NCBI RefSeq assembly: GCF_003253005.1
Contig: NZ_QEPZ01000007.1
Location: 21,798 to 85,797, forward strand
Length of the DNA stretch: 64,000 nucleotides
Source: Haemophilus parainfluenzae
GTDB lineage: Bacteria > Pseudomonadota > Gammaproteobacteria > Enterobacterales > Pasteurellaceae
Direction: 5' to 3'
Shown in pieces: positions 8,242 to 21,425 of the stretch. Within the stretch, counting starts at the first letter, position 1. Each line of letters starts with the position of its first letter. A model generated the notes under the pieces. It searched no databases and was not told the origin of the DNA. It was given only the letters and a program-made list of their open reading frames with translations. A program made the translations under genes and the position numbers.

Positions 8242-9087
8242 ATGTTAAGTTATCGTCACAGCTTCCATGCTGGCAACCACGCCGATGTGCTTAAGCACAT
8301 TGTACTAATGCTGATTCTAGAAAATCTTTCACTAAAAGAAAAAGGTTTCTACTATCTCGACACCCATTCTGGTGTGGGTCGTTATCGTTTAAGTTCTACC
8401 GAATCAGAAAAAACCAGCGAATACAAAGAGGGAATTGGGAGACTTTGGGAAAGAACAGATTTACCCGAAGAAGTTGCTCGCTACGTGGCTCTCATTAAAA
8501 AACTCAATTATGGCGGTAAAGAATTACGCTATTATGCGGGCTCACCAATGATTGCTGCACAATTATTGCGTTCGCAAGATCGTGCATTACTGACAGAATT
8601 ACATCCGAGCGATTTTCCATTATTACGCAATAATTTCAAAGAATTTAAAAATATCACCACAAAATCAGAAAATGGTTTCCAACAACTTAAAGCGACACTT
8701 CCACCAAAAGAACGTCGTGGCTTAGTGCTTATTGATCCGCCTTATGAATTAAAAGAAGATTATGATCTCGTAGTAAAAGCGATCGAAGAGGGTTATAAAC
8801 GCTTTGCGACAGGTACTTATGCGATTTGGTATCCAGTAGTTCTACGCCAACAAACAAAACGCATTTTTAAAGGATTAGAAGCAACTGGAATTCGTAAAAT
8901 TTTGAAAATTGAATTGGCTGTTCGCCCTGATAGCGATCAACGTGGTATGACCGCAAGTGGAATGGTGGTGATTAATCCACCTTGGCAATTAGAACAGCAA
9001 ATGAAATCTATTTTGCCTTATTTGACCCAAACGCTCGTCCCTGAAGGTACGGGAAGTTGGACAGTGGAATGGATTGTGCCTGAATAA
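8242..9087 (+). CDS. rlmJ: 23S rRNA (adenine2030-N6)-methyltransferase RlmJ
   Basis: 281 residues. The protein opens with the conserved MLSYRHSFHAGNHADVLKH and carries the catalytic DPPY motif at about 165-168 (LIDPPYELKEDY), as in N6-adenine methyltransferases. A further conserved block is GMTASGMVVINPPW. RlmJ methylates A2030 in 23S rRNA before ribosome assembly; loss has mild effects. It follows ponA on the same strand after a terminator and has an AAGGAC ribosome-binding site before the ATG. In Haemophilus it has been linked to DNA use as a nutrient source in some annotations (ComJ/YhiR), which is a recollection, not something visible here. Confidence 0.93.
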   Translation: MLSYRHSFHAGNHADVLKHIVLMLILENLSLKEKGFYYLDTHSGVGRYRLSSTESEKTSEYKEGIGRLWERTDLPEEVARYVALIKKLNYGGKELRYYAGSPMIAAQLLRSQDRALLTELHPSDFPLLRNNFKEFKNITTKSENGFQQLKATLPPKERRGLVLIDPPYELKEDYDLVVKAIEEGYKRFATGTYAIWYPVVLRQQTKRIFKGLEATGIRKILKIELAVRPDSDQRGMTASGMVVINPPWQLEQQMKSILPYLTQTLVPEGTGSWTVEWIVPE

Positions 9088-9122
9088 TCCATTCCAAAAC
9101 CTCGGTCAAAATGACCGCACTT

Positions 9123-9539
9123 TTAAATTTTAATTTTATTGGAATACAACACTAAACAAAGTGCAATAACCATAATTAAAATCGCGCCTGCGAATAAGAT
9201 GGTATCAACTGAGCTCTCATGATTCACAATAATCAGGCGCAACATGGCCGTAATCCCCGCGTAAATAAAATAGCGCAAAGGAAAGTGATAGCCACTTTTA
9301 AAATATTGCACGATAAGGCCAATAAAACCGAAGTATAAGAAAAACATCACGGCTTGTTCAGCGACTTCATAAGGCACGACGCTTGATGTATTGAATACCA
9401 TAATTGCTAAAGTGTACGTGATTTTAGCTAAAGCAATAATCAACACTAAAGCCAAAGCAATAAGTGAAAAACTTAATACTACTTTTAATACACCGGTAAT
9501 CACTCGCGGCAGTTTTTCGAGTTCTTGAGATTCTTCCAT
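9123..9539 (-). CDS. psiE: PsiE-family inner-membrane protein
   Basis: 138 residues with four hydrophobic segments (about 15-40, 60-78, 85-103 and 112-132), matching the phosphate-starvation-inducible E family. E. coli PsiE is induced by phosphate starvation and cAMP-CRP; its function is unknown. Convergent with rlmJ, and the uptake signal at 9113-9125 overlaps the end of this gene. No pho box was recognised upstream, so phosphate control here is not supported by the sequence. Confidence 0.8.
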   Translation of the reverse strand: MEESQELEKLPRVITGVLKVVLSFSLIALALVLIIALAKITYTLAIMVFNTSSVVPYEVAEQAVMFFLYFGFIGLIVQYFKSGYHFPLRYFIYAGITAMLRLIIVNHESSVDTILFAGAILIMVIALCLVLYSNKIKI

Positions 9540-9625
9540 AAAGTTCCTTTTTTGTTTTTAAATGACGAAAGTCGCGTATTTTAAAGGAATGTGATTTCGT
9601 GGTAAATAACTAAATTTAATCAAAC

Positions 9626-9655
9626 AAAAAAGGCAGAGTTCTCTGCCTTTTCTTT
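9626..9655 (-). terminator. Terminator of the rpsU-dnaG-rpoD operon
   Basis: GGCAGAG TT CTCTGCC, a 7-9 bp stem with a run of T's downstream on the minus strand, just after the rpoD stop. A T-rich flank on the plus side also allows use from psiE's upstream direction. Confidence 0.85.
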
Positions 9656-9673
9656 TTTTATATTACCGAATAA

Positions 9674-11563
9674 TTACTCATCCAAGAAACTTCTTAATGT
9701 TTCCGAACGGCTTGGATGACGTAATTTACGCAATGCCTTAGCTTCAATCTGACGAATACGCTCACGGGTTACATCAAATTGTTTACCCACTTCTTCAAGT
9801 GTATGGTCGGTATTCATATCAATACCAAAACGCATACGTAATACTTTTGCTTCACGAGGAGTTAAACCTTCTAACACTTCATGAGTTGCTACTTTTAAGC
9901 TTTGTGCGGTTGCTGAATCCAATGGCAATTCAAGGGTTGAATCCTCAATGAAGTCACCTAAATGTGAATCATCGTCATCACCGATTGGGGTTTCCATAGA
10001 AATAGGTTCTTTCGCAATTTTAAGCACTTTACGAATTTTATCTTCTGGCATACCCATGCGCTCAGCAAGCTCTTCCGGTGTGGCTTCACGTCCCATTTCT
10101 TGTAACATTTGACGAGAAATACGATTTAATTTGTTAATCGTTTCAATCATATGAACAGGAATACGGATTGTGCGCGCTTGGTCCGCAATCGAACGAGTAA
10201 TGGCCTGACGAATCCACCAGGTTGCATAAGTAGAGAATTTATAACCACGACGGTATTCAAATTTATCTACCGCTTTCATCAAACCAATATTCCCTTCTTG
10301 AATTAAATCCAAGAATTGTAAACCTCGGTTGGTATATTTTTTCGCAATAGAGATCACCAAACGTAAGTTCGCTTCAACCATTTCTTTTTTCGCACGGCGT
10401 GCTTTTTGCTCACCACGAGATACCGCATCACAAATCTCACGCATTTGTTGGATGGTAAGATTGGTATTTTGCTCAATATTCGCTAAGTTATCTAAAGATA
10501 AACGGATGCGCTCTTCATATTTTGGTAAACGTTTTGCCCAAGCTTTCGTTGATTTTAATGCTTTTGCTACCCATGCATCACTGCTGCCATTAGCAATAAT
10601 CAGTGCCTCAAATTCATCTTTTGGCATACCCGCAATATCAACTAATACTTTTTGTAGTTGACGCTCTTCTGAACGTACACGTTTCATCATATTCTTCATT
10701 GATAAAACAAGTACATCAAATTGTTTAGGCACTAAACGGAATTGTTTGAAGATATCTGCTAATTGAGTAATTTGCTCTTTTGCACGTTTACCACTACGTC
10801 CATGTTTTACAATAGTTGCTAATGTTTTAGTATGTTGTTCTCTTAATGCTGTAAATCTTTCTCGCGCTACTTCAGGATCGATGCTGTTATCTGAATCGCT
10901 GTCATCTGAACTTGAGCTGCTATCGCTTTCATCTTCTTCATCGCTCTCATCATCAATGTCTGCCGAAGATTCAGCACTTTCATCTTCATCCGCAAAATTT
11001 TCATCAATGTTTGCGGTATCCTCTTCAGAAACATTTGGATCCACAAAGCCTGTGATTAAATCAGCTAAACGATAATTACCTGCTTCAACTTGATCATAAT
11101 TATTTAATAGCTCTGTTAACGCTTCTGGGTATGCTGCAATGGCGGTTTGAACTTCATCAATCCCTTCTTCAATACGTTTTGCAATGCTGATTTCATCTTC
11201 ACGGGTAAGAAGATCAACGGTACCCATTTCACGCATATACATACGCACAGGATCGGTTGTACGACCGATTTCAGATTCCACATTGGATAAAATCTGCGTT
11301 GCTTCTTCCACTGCATCTTCATCCGGAATCGTGTCATTCAACATCATTTCGTCACTTTCCGGTGCTTCATCAAGAACTGGAATACCCGCATCATGCTGTA
11401 AAGTCTGCAACAACTTATCGTAATATTCCGGATCGATCACATCTTCCGGAAGTAAGTCATTAATCTCCGCATAGGTTAAATAACCTTGCGTACGACCCAA
11501 TTCCATAAGCTGTTCAATTTGTTCTGAATATTGCTCTGCGGTAGATTGTTGATTTTGTTCCAT
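9674..11563 (-). CDS. rpoD: RNA polymerase sigma-70 factor RpoD
   Basis: 629 residues, standard for Haemophilus RpoD. Region 1.1 is at the N-terminus, region 1.2 near [13 protein letters not shown] (about 102-114). Regions 2.1-2.4 include [39 protein letters not shown], which binds and melts the -10 box. Region 4.2 at the end ([20 protein letters not shown]) binds the -35 box. A low-complexity Ser/Asp/Glu tract at about 179-230 replaces part of the non-conserved region between 1.2 and 2.1. Last gene of the classical macromolecular synthesis operon with dnaG and rpsU, 69 bp after dnaG. Confidence 0.97.
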   Translation of the reverse strand: MEQNQQSTAEQYSEQIEQLMELGRTQGYLTYAEINDLLPEDVIDPEYYDKLLQTLQHDAGIPVLDEAPESDEMMLNDTIPDEDAVEEATQILSNVESEIGRTTDPVRMYMREMGTVDLLTREDEISIAKRIEEGIDEVQTAIAAYPEALTELLNNYDQVEAGNYRLADLITGFVDPNVSEEDTANIDENFADEDESAESSADIDDESDEEDESDSSSSSDDSDSDNSIDPEVARERFTALREQHTKTLATIVKHGRSGKRAKEQITQLADIFKQFRLVPKQFDVLVLSMKNMMKRVRSEERQLQKVLVDIAGMPKDEFEALIIANGSSDAWVAKALKSTKAWAKRLPKYEERIRLSLDNLANIEQNTNLTIQQMREICDAVSRGEQKARRAKKEMVEANLRLVISIAKKYTNRGLQFLDLIQEGNIGLMKAVDKFEYRRGYKFSTYATWWIRQAITRSIADQARTIRIPVHMIETINKLNRISRQMLQEMGREATPEELAERMGMPEDKIRKVLKIAKEPISMETPIGDDDDSHLGDFIEDSTLELPLDSATAQSLKVATHEVLEGLTPREAKVLRMRFGIDMNTDHTLEEVGKQFDVTRERIRQIEAKALRKLRHPSRSETLRSFLDE

Positions 11564-11632
11564 TTTTATTCCCGTTTTGCGTTATTTTTGGAAGATAAAA
11601 GCCCTTGTTTTGAACAGGAGATTTTACCATTG

Positions 11633-13417
11633 TTATGACGGATTAACTAACTGTTTTTTCTGCTCTTCTTTTCCCTTGAGCAAATTCACTAAAATTGCTC
11701 GTTCTTGATCAGTTAAGCCTTCCGCTCTTTCTTTAGCGATAAGCATTTCAATGTCACGTTCAATTGCTTGAATATTCAATCGACGATAGTTTTGAGAGAA
11801 TGCATTAATGATTTCGAAGTCATCTAATAGATGATCCCAAGAAGCTAATATTTCAAGGGGCTTACTGAATTCTGTATCGCGAAAATATTCTAAGATTTGC
11901 CCTGTTGTAATGCCTTCTCGTTCACGGCAAAGTGCGGTCAATTTTTCGAGTAATTCGTAACCTGCCTCATGCTTTAAGGCTTGTAAACCCACATCCGAAA
12001 TGCGATTCACTAATTGTGAATTCTGTAATAACAGCGAAATCACCACACGCATTGGCGTTTTCTTAATTGTTTTTTGTGGCGTTTTAGGTTTGGGTTCAGC
12101 TTTGTCTATTTGATTTGGAATTAAGCTTTCAAGCTGTGATTGATCAAAGATCCCAAGCTTTTGCGTCAACATATTGCGTAATGACAAGCGCAACATATCA
12201 CCAGGAATTTGACGAATTAAAGGCGCCGCGAGTGCTACTAATTTACCTCGCCCTTCTTGCGTTGAAAAATCCACCTGTGGACTTAAATGCGCGAATAAGA
12301 ATTCCGTGAGAGACTGAGCTTGCTCAATATATTCTTCAAACTTTTCTTGACCATATTGACGAATATAAGTATCCGGATCTTCTCCATCCGGCAGGAAAAT
12401 AAACTTAATTTGTCGTCCATCTTCCAGATAAGGTAAAGCGTTTTCAAGTGCGCGCCACGCGGCATCACGCCCTGCTCTATCGCCATCGTAGCAGCAAATG
12501 ACTTGCTCTGTTGAACGGAACAATAATTGAATTTGCTCCGAGGTCGTTGATGTACCTAGGGAAGCCACAGCATAATTTACACCAAATTGCGCTAATGCCA
12601 CCACGTCCATGTAACCTTCAACTACTAATAATTTTTCTGGCTCATCATTGATTTGTAAGGCTTCATACAAACCATAAAGTTCATTACCTTTATGGTATGT
12701 AATAGTTTCAGGTGAGTTTAAATATTTGGGCTTTTCATCTGTTAAAACACGTCCCCCAAAAGCGACCGTACGACCACGTTTATCTCGAATCGGAAACATA
12801 ATGCGATTACGGAATTTATCGTACACATTGCCACGATCATTGCGAGAAAGCATACCTAAATCAAACAGCTTTTTCTGTTCTTCTCGATTTTTACCGAATT
12901 GACGCAACACCGTATCCATCGCATTGGGCACATAACCGATTTGAAAACGAGCAATAATTTCTGGCGATAAACCACGTTGCTGAAGATAGCTTTGAGCAGG
13001 AATATTTAGCGGGAGTTGAGCTTGATAAAACGACGCAATCTCTTTCATTAAATCGTATAAATTACGTTTTGTTTGATAGCTCACATCCGGTTTATTGCCG
13101 AATTGATTTGGGCGTTTTTCATAAGGCACTTCAAGCCCTGCCGAAGCAGCAAGTTCTTCAACGGCTTCAACAAATTCTAATTTATCGTAATCCATTAAAA
13201 ATGAAATGGCATTGCCTTTCGCACCGCAGCCAAAGCAATAATAAAATTGTTTTTTTTCACTTACCGTAAAAGATGGTGTTTTTTCGTGATGAAACGGACA
13301 ACAAGCTTGATAATCTCGTCCCGCTTTTTTGAGTTTCACGCGTGCATTAATCACATCGACGATATTCGATTTTGTGAGCAGATCATCAATAAATTGGCGT
13401 GGAATAGAGCCTTTCAT
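11633..13417 (-). CDS. dnaG: DNA primase DnaG
   Basis: 594 residues. The N-terminal CHC2 zinc finger has C40, H43, C61 and C64 (CCPFHHEKTPSF and YYCFGCGAKG). The central TOPRIM core shows VVEGYMDVVAL and YDGDRAGRDAA, which hold the catalytic Glu and metal-binding Asps. The C-terminal helical domain binds DnaB helicase. It makes RNA primers at the replication fork. Middle gene of rpsU-dnaG-rpoD. An uptake signal lies near 11927. Confidence 0.97.
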   Translation of the reverse strand: MKGSIPRQFIDDLLTKSNIVDVINARVKLKKAGRDYQACCPFHHEKTPSFTVSEKKQFYYCFGCGAKGNAISFLMDYDKLEFVEAVEELAASAGLEVPYEKRPNQFGNKPDVSYQTKRNLYDLMKEIASFYQAQLPLNIPAQSYLQQRGLSPEIIARFQIGYVPNAMDTVLRQFGKNREEQKKLFDLGMLSRNDRGNVYDKFRNRIMFPIRDKRGRTVAFGGRVLTDEKPKYLNSPETITYHKGNELYGLYEALQINDEPEKLLVVEGYMDVVALAQFGVNYAVASLGTSTTSEQIQLLFRSTEQVICCYDGDRAGRDAAWRALENALPYLEDGRQIKFIFLPDGEDPDTYIRQYGQEKFEEYIEQAQSLTEFLFAHLSPQVDFSTQEGRGKLVALAAPLIRQIPGDMLRLSLRNMLTQKLGIFDQSQLESLIPNQIDKAEPKPKTPQKTIKKTPMRVVISLLLQNSQLVNRISDVGLQALKHEAGYELLEKLTALCREREGITTGQILEYFRDTEFSKPLEILASWDHLLDDFEIINAFSQNYRRLNIQAIERDIEMLIAKERAEGLTDQERAILVNLLKGKEEQKKQLVNPS

Positions 13418-13491
13418 TGCCTTGCCTCCCTGAATACGATGCGAAAGTGCGGTTGATTTTGCATGATTTTTTTCGATGAGTTTAAAGCAAC

Positions 13492-13523
13492 AAAACCGTG
13501 ATACCCAAAAGGTTTCACGGTTT
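13492..13523 (-). terminator. rpsU-dnaG intergenic hairpin (partial terminator)
   Basis: AAACCGTGA / TTCACGGTTT, a 9-10 bp stem with a 12-base loop and a TTTTGTTG tail on the minus strand. It sits 31 bp after rpsU, the place where E. coli has a leaky terminator that gives far more S21 mRNA than primase mRNA. The weak T tract fits partial read-through. Confidence 0.7.
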
Positions 13524-13553
13524 GTCTTAACTCGAGTTAGAAAATACTACAAA

Positions 13554-13769
13554 TTAGTATAAACGGGTATTGCGCGCGTTTTCGCGAGCATTACGTTTAG
13601 CGTGACGTTTAGCAAGCGTTGCTTTTTCACGTTTACGGATTGTAGTTGGTTTTTCATAGAATTCACGAGCGCGAACTTCTGCTAAAATACCAGCTTTTTC
13701 GCAAGAGCGTTTGAAACGACGTAAAGCTACGTCAAATGATTCGTTTTCACGTACTTTAATTACAGGCAT
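13554..13769 (-). CDS. rpsU: 30S ribosomal protein S21
   Basis: 71 residues, full length, highly basic, starting [31 protein letters not shown] sequence characteristic of S21. It helps mRNA selection in the 30S subunit near the anti-Shine-Dalgarno end of 16S rRNA. First gene of the macromolecular synthesis operon. A strong Shine-Dalgarno (TGAGGTGATT) precedes the ATG. Divergent from tsaD over 218 bp, as in E. coli. Confidence 0.98.
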   Translation of the reverse strand: MPVIKVRENESFDVALRRFKRSCEKAGILAEVRAREFYEKPTTIRKREKATLAKRHAKRNARENARNTRLY

Positions 13770-13863
13770 AAGCCAATCACCTCAATGAGTTTAATTTAAT
13801 TGCAATTTTAAATTTTTATTACTGCCGAATGAACGGCAAATTCAATAAAGGACGTAATTCTAA

Positions 13864-13896
13864 TCGATCTTCCCTGCAAAAGCAAAGGAAAGATCG
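13864..13896. other. Inverted repeat in the rpsU/tsaD divergent region
   Basis: CGATCTTCC and GGAAAGATCG form a 9 bp stem with one bulged A around a 13-base loop. There is no T tract, so it is not a normal terminator. It could lie in the 5' leader of either gene or be an operator; nothing more can be said from sequence. Confidence 0.4.
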
Positions 13897-13987
13897 CCTA
13901 TTTGCTGAAAATTTGGCGTTTGAACTAGTTTAAGTGGGCTAAACAAGGTAAAATCTTTGCCAATTTTTTTAATAAAATGAGAAGAAA

Positions 13988-15016
13988 ATGCGTATTTTAG
14001 GGATCGAAACCTCCTGTGATGAAACAGGTGTCGCAATTTATGATGAAGACAAAGGCTTAATTGCCAATCAGCTCTACACGCAAATAGCCTTGCATGCGGA
14101 TTACGGCGGTGTGGTGCCAGAACTGGCTTCCCGCGATCACATTCGCAAAACCGCACCATTAATTAAAGCAGCATTAGAAGAAGCCAATTTAACCGCTGAT
14201 CAAATTGATGGTATCGCCTATACAAGTGGCCCAGGTTTAGTGGGCGCATTATTAGTGGGTGCAACGATCGCACGTTCACTGGCTTATGCCTGGAATGTGC
14301 CCGCTATTGGCGTACACCACATGGAAGGCCACCTACTTGCGCCAATGCTTGATGAAAATCGACCTAACTTTCCATTCATTGCCCTCTTAGTTTCAGGTGG
14401 ACATACGCAATTAGTGCGCGTTGATGGTGTAGGTAAATATGGAGTTATTGGTGAATCCATTGATGATGCGGCAGGTGAAGCCTTTGATAAAACTGCGAAA
14501 TTATTAGGGTTAGATTACCCTGGCGGTGCAGCACTTTCACGTTTAGCCGAAAAAGGATCGCCGGATCGTTTTGTATTTCCACGTCCAATGACAGATCGAC
14601 CAGGCCTTGATTTTAGCTTTTCAGGTTTAAAAACCTCAGCGGCTAACACCATTAATCAAGCGATCAAACAAGAAGGTGAATTAACCGAACAAACCAAAGC
14701 TGATATTGCGTTTGCCTTCCAAGATTCTGTCGTGGATACCCTCGCAATTAAATGTAAACGCGCCTTAAAAGAAACCGGTTATAAGCGTTTGGTCATTGCT
14801 GGCGGCGTAAGCGCGAACAAAAAATTACGTGAAACCCTTGGCACTATGATGAAAAATCTTGGTGGTGAAGTGTTTTATCCTCAACCTCAATTTTGTACCG
14901 ATAATGGTGCCATGATTGCCTATACGGGCTTTTTACGCTTAAAACAAGGTCAGCATAGCGATCTCGCCATTGATGTTAAACCTCGTTGGGCAATGACTGA
15001 ACTCCCTGCAATTTAA
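13988..15016 (+). CDS. tsaD: tRNA N6-threonylcarbamoyladenosine transferase TsaD
   Basis: 342 residues, full length. The ASKHA-fold starts with [17 protein letters not shown]. The metal-binding motif HHMEGH places H111 and H115 at the active site. With TsaB and TsaE it transfers threonylcarbamoyl from TC-AMP to A37 of ANN-decoding tRNAs; it is essential in most bacteria. Divergent from rpsU, followed by a small membrane gene 9 bp downstream. Formerly annotated as gcp, a glycoprotease. Confidence 0.97.
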   Translation: MRILGIETSCDETGVAIYDEDKGLIANQLYTQIALHADYGGVVPELASRDHIRKTAPLIKAALEEANLTADQIDGIAYTSGPGLVGALLVGATIARSLAYAWNVPAIGVHHMEGHLLAPMLDENRPNFPFIALLVSGGHTQLVRVDGVGKYGVIGESIDDAAGEAFDKTAKLLGLDYPGGAALSRLAEKGSPDRFVFPRPMTDRPGLDFSFSGLKTSAANTINQAIKQEGELTEQTKADIAFAFQDSVVDTLAIKCKRALKETGYKRLVIAGGVSANKKLRETLGTMMKNLGGEVFYPQPQFCTDNGAMIAYTGFLRLKQGQHSDLAIDVKPRWAMTELPAI

Positions 15017-15025
15017 GGAAAAAAT

Positions 15026-15262
15026 ATGGAAAATATGATTAAAGTGAGAGCTATGCGTGCAGCCGGTATCGCTTGTTTTTTAGTGCTCGCGATTATTGGC
15101 GCATGGATTTTTACCACACCAAGTGGTGATATCGTTAGCGCGCTTTCAGCTGCTGGAAAAATGGTTGGTGGTGGCGCAACTTACGGTACCTTTATGCTAG
15201 CAGCCTGTCCACCTGTTGCAGGATTTATTGCCTATTATTTCTGGAAATGGGTGATTAAATAA
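15026..15262 (+). CDS. Small two-helix membrane protein of unknown function
   Basis: 78 residues with two membrane segments (about 10-30 and 54-76), joined by a Gly/Ser/Ala-rich loop ([22 protein letters not shown]). I do not recognise a family. It starts 9 bp after tsaD with a good ribosome-binding site (AAGGAAAA), and its stop TAA overlaps the tdk ATG (TAATG), so it is translated in one unit with tdk. The coupling and the regular hydrophobic pattern make it a real gene rather than chance. Function cannot be inferred. Confidence 0.75.
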   Translation: MENMIKVRAMRAAGIACFLVLAIIGAWIFTTPSGDIVSALSAAGKMVGGGATYGTFMLAACPPVAGFIAYYFWKWVIK

Positions 15263-15843
15263 TGGCAAAACTCTATTTTTACTACTCTACGATGAATGCG
15301 GGCAAATCAACCACGTTGTTGCAGTCTTCCTATAACTACCGTGAACGCAATATGAACACCATGGTTTATACGGCAGCCATTGATGACCGCTTTGGAGCAG
15401 GCAAAATCACTTCACGTATTGGTATTCATGAAGATGCGAATTTATTTACATCAACGAGTGACCTTTTTGCCGAAGTGAGCCAACATTTACAAGAAGAAAA
15501 AATTCATTGTGTTTTAGTTGACGAAGCCCAGTTTTTAACGAAACAACAAGTGTATCAATTAAGTGATGTCGTAGATAAACTGAAAATTCCTGTGCTTTGT
15601 TATGGCTTGCGTACCGACTTCCAAGCTGAACTTTTTGAAGGCAGTAAGTATTTACTTGCTTGGGCAGATCAACTAGAAGAATTAAAAACAATCTGTTATT
15701 GTGGACGCAAAGCCAATTTCGTTTTACGTTTAAATGAACAAGGTGAAGTCATTAAGGAAGGGGAACAAATCCAAATTGGTGGAAACGACTCTTACCTTTC
15801 GGTTTGCCGCTATCATTACAAAGAAAAATGCGGTCAGCTTTAA
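15262..15843 (+). CDS. tdk: Thymidine kinase
   Basis: 193 residues, type II bacterial thymidine kinase. The Walker A loop is [10 protein letters not shown], Walker B-like VLVDEAQFL, and the C-terminal zinc-binding cysteines appear in [10 protein letters not shown] and VCRYHYK. It phosphorylates thymidine with ATP to dTMP for salvage. In a transformable bacterium this can also reuse nucleosides from imported DNA (inference). The ATG overlaps the preceding stop. The last codons contain a one-base variant of the uptake signal (AAATGCGGTCAG). Confidence 0.96.
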   Translation: MAKLYFYYSTMNAGKSTTLLQSSYNYRERNMNTMVYTAAIDDRFGAGKITSRIGIHEDANLFTSTSDLFAEVSQHLQEEKIHCVLVDEAQFLTKQQVYQLSDVVDKLKIPVLCYGLRTDFQAELFEGSKYLLAWADQLEELKTICYCGRKANFVLRLNEQGEVIKEGEQIQIGGNDSYLSVCRYHYKEKCGQL

Positions 15844-15879
15844 CCTCGTTTTTCAATTTTATACTCGGAGGACAATTTT

Positions 15880-17100
15880 ATGCTAAAAAACAAAACATTC
15901 GGCAGTGCCTTAATCATTGCTGGCACGACCATCGGAGCGGGGATGCTCGCGATGCCATTAACCTCTGCCGGAATTGGTTTTGGTTACACTGTTTTATTAT
16001 TAGTCGGCTTATGGGCGCTGTTAGTTTATAGCGGTTTACTTTTTGTTGAAGTCTATCAAACAGCTGATCGCCTGAATGATGGCGTAGCGACTCTCGCTGA
16101 AAAATACTTTGGTATCACTGGACGTGTCTTAGCGACTTTTAGCTTGCTCATTTTACTTTACGCCCTTTCTGCGGCCTACATCACCGGAGGCGGTTCATTA
16201 TTATCTGGTTTACCAACGGCTTTTGGCTTTGAAAGTCTCTCCTCCGAACTTTCAATCATTTTATTTACCGTCGTACTCGGTGCCTTTGTGGTTGTAGGTA
16301 CAAGAGGCGTTGATGGTGCCACCCGTATTCTGTTCATCGGTAAATTAATTGCCTTTGCTTTTGTGTTGTTCATGATGTTACCAAAAGTATCTGTCGATAA
16401 CCTGATGGCCTTACCTTTAAATTATGCTTTCGTGATCTCTGCGGCACCAATTTTCTTTACCTCTTTTGGCTTCCACATCATCATGGGTAGCGTAAATAGC
16501 TATTTAGATGGTAGTGTCACTCAATTCCGTAAAGCGATTTTAATTGGTACAGCCATTCCACTGATCGCTTATTTTATATGGCAATTAGCGACTCACGGTG
16601 TATTAAGCCAAAATGAGTTCGTACAATTGCTCCAAGCAGATCCAACCCTTAACGGCTTAGTCAATGCAACACGTAAAATCACGAACTCCCACATTATGGG
16701 TGAAATCGTACGTGTGTTCTCTGCACTTGCATTAATTACTTCTTTCCTAGGTGTGATGCTAGGGGTATTTGAAGGTTTAGGCGATTTATTTAAACGTTAC
16801 AAATTGCCACACAACCGTTTAACACTGACTGTTGCAGCATTTACTCCACCACTTGCATTCGCCTTGTATTATCCTGAAGGTTTTATTGCCGCATTAAGCT
16901 ATGCGGGTTTACTCTGTGCATTCTATTGCTTAATTTTACCTATTGGACTAGCATGGAAAACACGTCAAGCGAATCCAAATCTGCCTTATCGTGTAATCGG
17001 TGGAAACGTAACCTTAGTGATAGCCTTAGTAATTGGCGTAATCATTATGATCGTACCATTCTTAATTCAAGCAGGTTATTTACCTGCAGTAGCGGGTTAA
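15880..17100 (+). CDS. tyrP: Tyrosine-specific permease (HAAAP family)
   Basis: 406 residues, about eleven membrane segments. The N-terminal motif TIGAGMLAMPLTSAGIGF is the substrate-binding unwound helix of the hydroxy/aromatic amino-acid permease family, closest in pattern to TyrP. It imports tyrosine by proton symport across the inner membrane. A strong Shine-Dalgarno (TCGGAGGA) precedes the ATG, 36 bp after tdk. Substrate is family inference; Haemophilus carries more than one TyrP-like protein, so specificity could differ. Confidence 0.88.
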   Translation: MLKNKTFGSALIIAGTTIGAGMLAMPLTSAGIGFGYTVLLLVGLWALLVYSGLLFVEVYQTADRLNDGVATLAEKYFGITGRVLATFSLLILLYALSAAYITGGGSLLSGLPTAFGFESLSSELSIILFTVVLGAFVVVGTRGVDGATRILFIGKLIAFAFVLFMMLPKVSVDNLMALPLNYAFVISAAPIFFTSFGFHIIMGSVNSYLDGSVTQFRKAILIGTAIPLIAYFIWQLATHGVLSQNEFVQLLQADPTLNGLVNATRKITNSHIMGEIVRVFSALALITSFLGVMLGVFEGLGDLFKRYKLPHNRLTLTVAAFTPPLAFALYYPEGFIAALSYAGLLCAFYCLILPIGLAWKTRQANPNLPYRVIGGNVTLVIALVIGVIIMIVPFLIQAGYLPAVAG

Positions 17101-17134
17101 AGTGCGGTCAATTTTGAGCGTGTTTTTGAGATAA

Positions 17135-17165
17135 AAAATGGGGCGTAATTTTTACGCCCCATTTT
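17135..17165. terminator. Bidirectional terminator tyrP / ligA
   Basis: Perfect 14 bp stem AAAATGGGGCGTAA / TTACGCCCCATTTT with a 3-base loop and A/T tracts on both sides. An uptake signal precedes it at 17100. Confidence 0.9.
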
Positions 17166-17182
17166 GTTTTCTAACCGTTTAA

Positions 17183-20309
<3,127 letters not shown>

Positions 20310-20476
20310 GCTTGTTGCTCCTTAACGCAATGATTTCTGCTGATCCTATCACATTTCGACAGGTGAAAAAATAGAAAAGCAAACAAGATATTAAAAGGGA
20401 TGAGATGGAATTTTTCTCAAAAAATATTGTCTTTCTGTGACATTTTGTATTTTTTACTTTTCAATTTAAAGGAACA

Positions 20477-21325
20477 ATGATGATCGATCAAAATGAAATA
20501 AAATCTGCTTTCAATCATTTCGTGATGAGTTGGCATTTCATTACGCAAAAAGGCCTACGCCGTTTTGTGATTATGCCAATTTTACTTAACATCGTTCTGC
20601 TTACAGGCTTATTCTGGCTATTTGTCTCACAAATCTCCACGATGATTGATTGGGTGATGAGCTTTATTCCAGATTGGCTAAGCTTTTTAAGTGTGATTTT
20701 GCTTGTGCTGTCTATTGGCTCAATTCTCTTATTTTTCTATTTTGCCTTTACGACCCTTTCAGGCTTTATAGCCGCGCCGTTTAATGGATTATTGGCAGAA
20801 AAAGTCGAAAAAATGCTGACTGGTGAAGCAGTTAATGATGATGGTTTTGCCGAAATTATGAAAGATGTGCCACGTATGCTAAATCGTGAATGGCAAAAAT
20901 TGTGGTACAGCTTACCAAAATTTGTGGGCTTATTCTTATTGAGTTTTATCCCAGTTATTGGACAAACCATTATTCCAGTACTAACATTCCTATTTACCTG
21001 TTGGATGATGGCGATTCAGTACTGTGACTACCCGTTTGATAACCATAAAATTTCTTTTGGCATTATGAAAAATGCGTTAGGCGAAAGACGTTCTCAAAGC
21101 CTGACATTTGGAGCATTAATTACCCTTTGTACGGCATTGCCAATTGTGAATTTACTGATTATTCCTGTGGCAGTCTGCGGTGCAACCGTGATGTGGGTAG
21201 AAAATTATCGCTCACAATTAAAATTTGATATGAATTTTGACCGCACTTCAGGTTCAACACAAATTGTGACTCGTTCTACGAGTACGGAAATTAAGCCTTC
21301 GGGAAACAGCATCGTGAATAAATAG
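20477..21325 (+). CDS. cysZ: Sulfate transporter CysZ
   Basis: 282 residues, with paired hydrophobic stretches (about 28-50, 65-95, 140-180, 205-230) as in the CysZ/EI24 family. CysZ is a sulfate channel of the inner membrane feeding cysteine synthesis. Two adjacent ATGs (20477 and 20480) follow AAAGGAACA; the second is slightly better spaced, so the first residue is uncertain. It lies 100 bp before cysK, as in enteric bacteria and Haemophilus. A canonical uptake signal is near 21240. Confidence 0.93.
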   Translation: MMIDQNEIKSAFNHFVMSWHFITQKGLRRFVIMPILLNIVLLTGLFWLFVSQISTMIDWVMSFIPDWLSFLSVILLVLSIGSILLFFYFAFTTLSGFIAAPFNGLLAEKVEKMLTGEAVNDDGFAEIMKDVPRMLNREWQKLWYSLPKFVGLFLLSFIPVIGQTIIPVLTFLFTCWMMAIQYCDYPFDNHKISFGIMKNALGERRSQSLTFGALITLCTALPIVNLLIIPVAVCGATVMWVENYRSQLKFDMNFDRTSGSTQIVTRSTSTEIKPSGNSIVNK

Positions 21326-21425
21326 CATTTAGTTATAAAATATAGCTATTAACTATTTTTTTTATATAAAAACCGGTGTTATAACTACTGCATCAACTCA
21401 TTCCAAAATATAAAAGGACAGTAAA

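Noticed and set aside
10881..11075. Serine-rich 64-residue plus-strand frame
   Set aside because: It is the antisense of the acidic low-complexity tract in rpoD.
13860..14159. Minus-strand 99-residue frame opposite the tsaD start
   Set aside because: Low-complexity antisense shadow of tsaD and its promoter; no ribosome-binding site or family.
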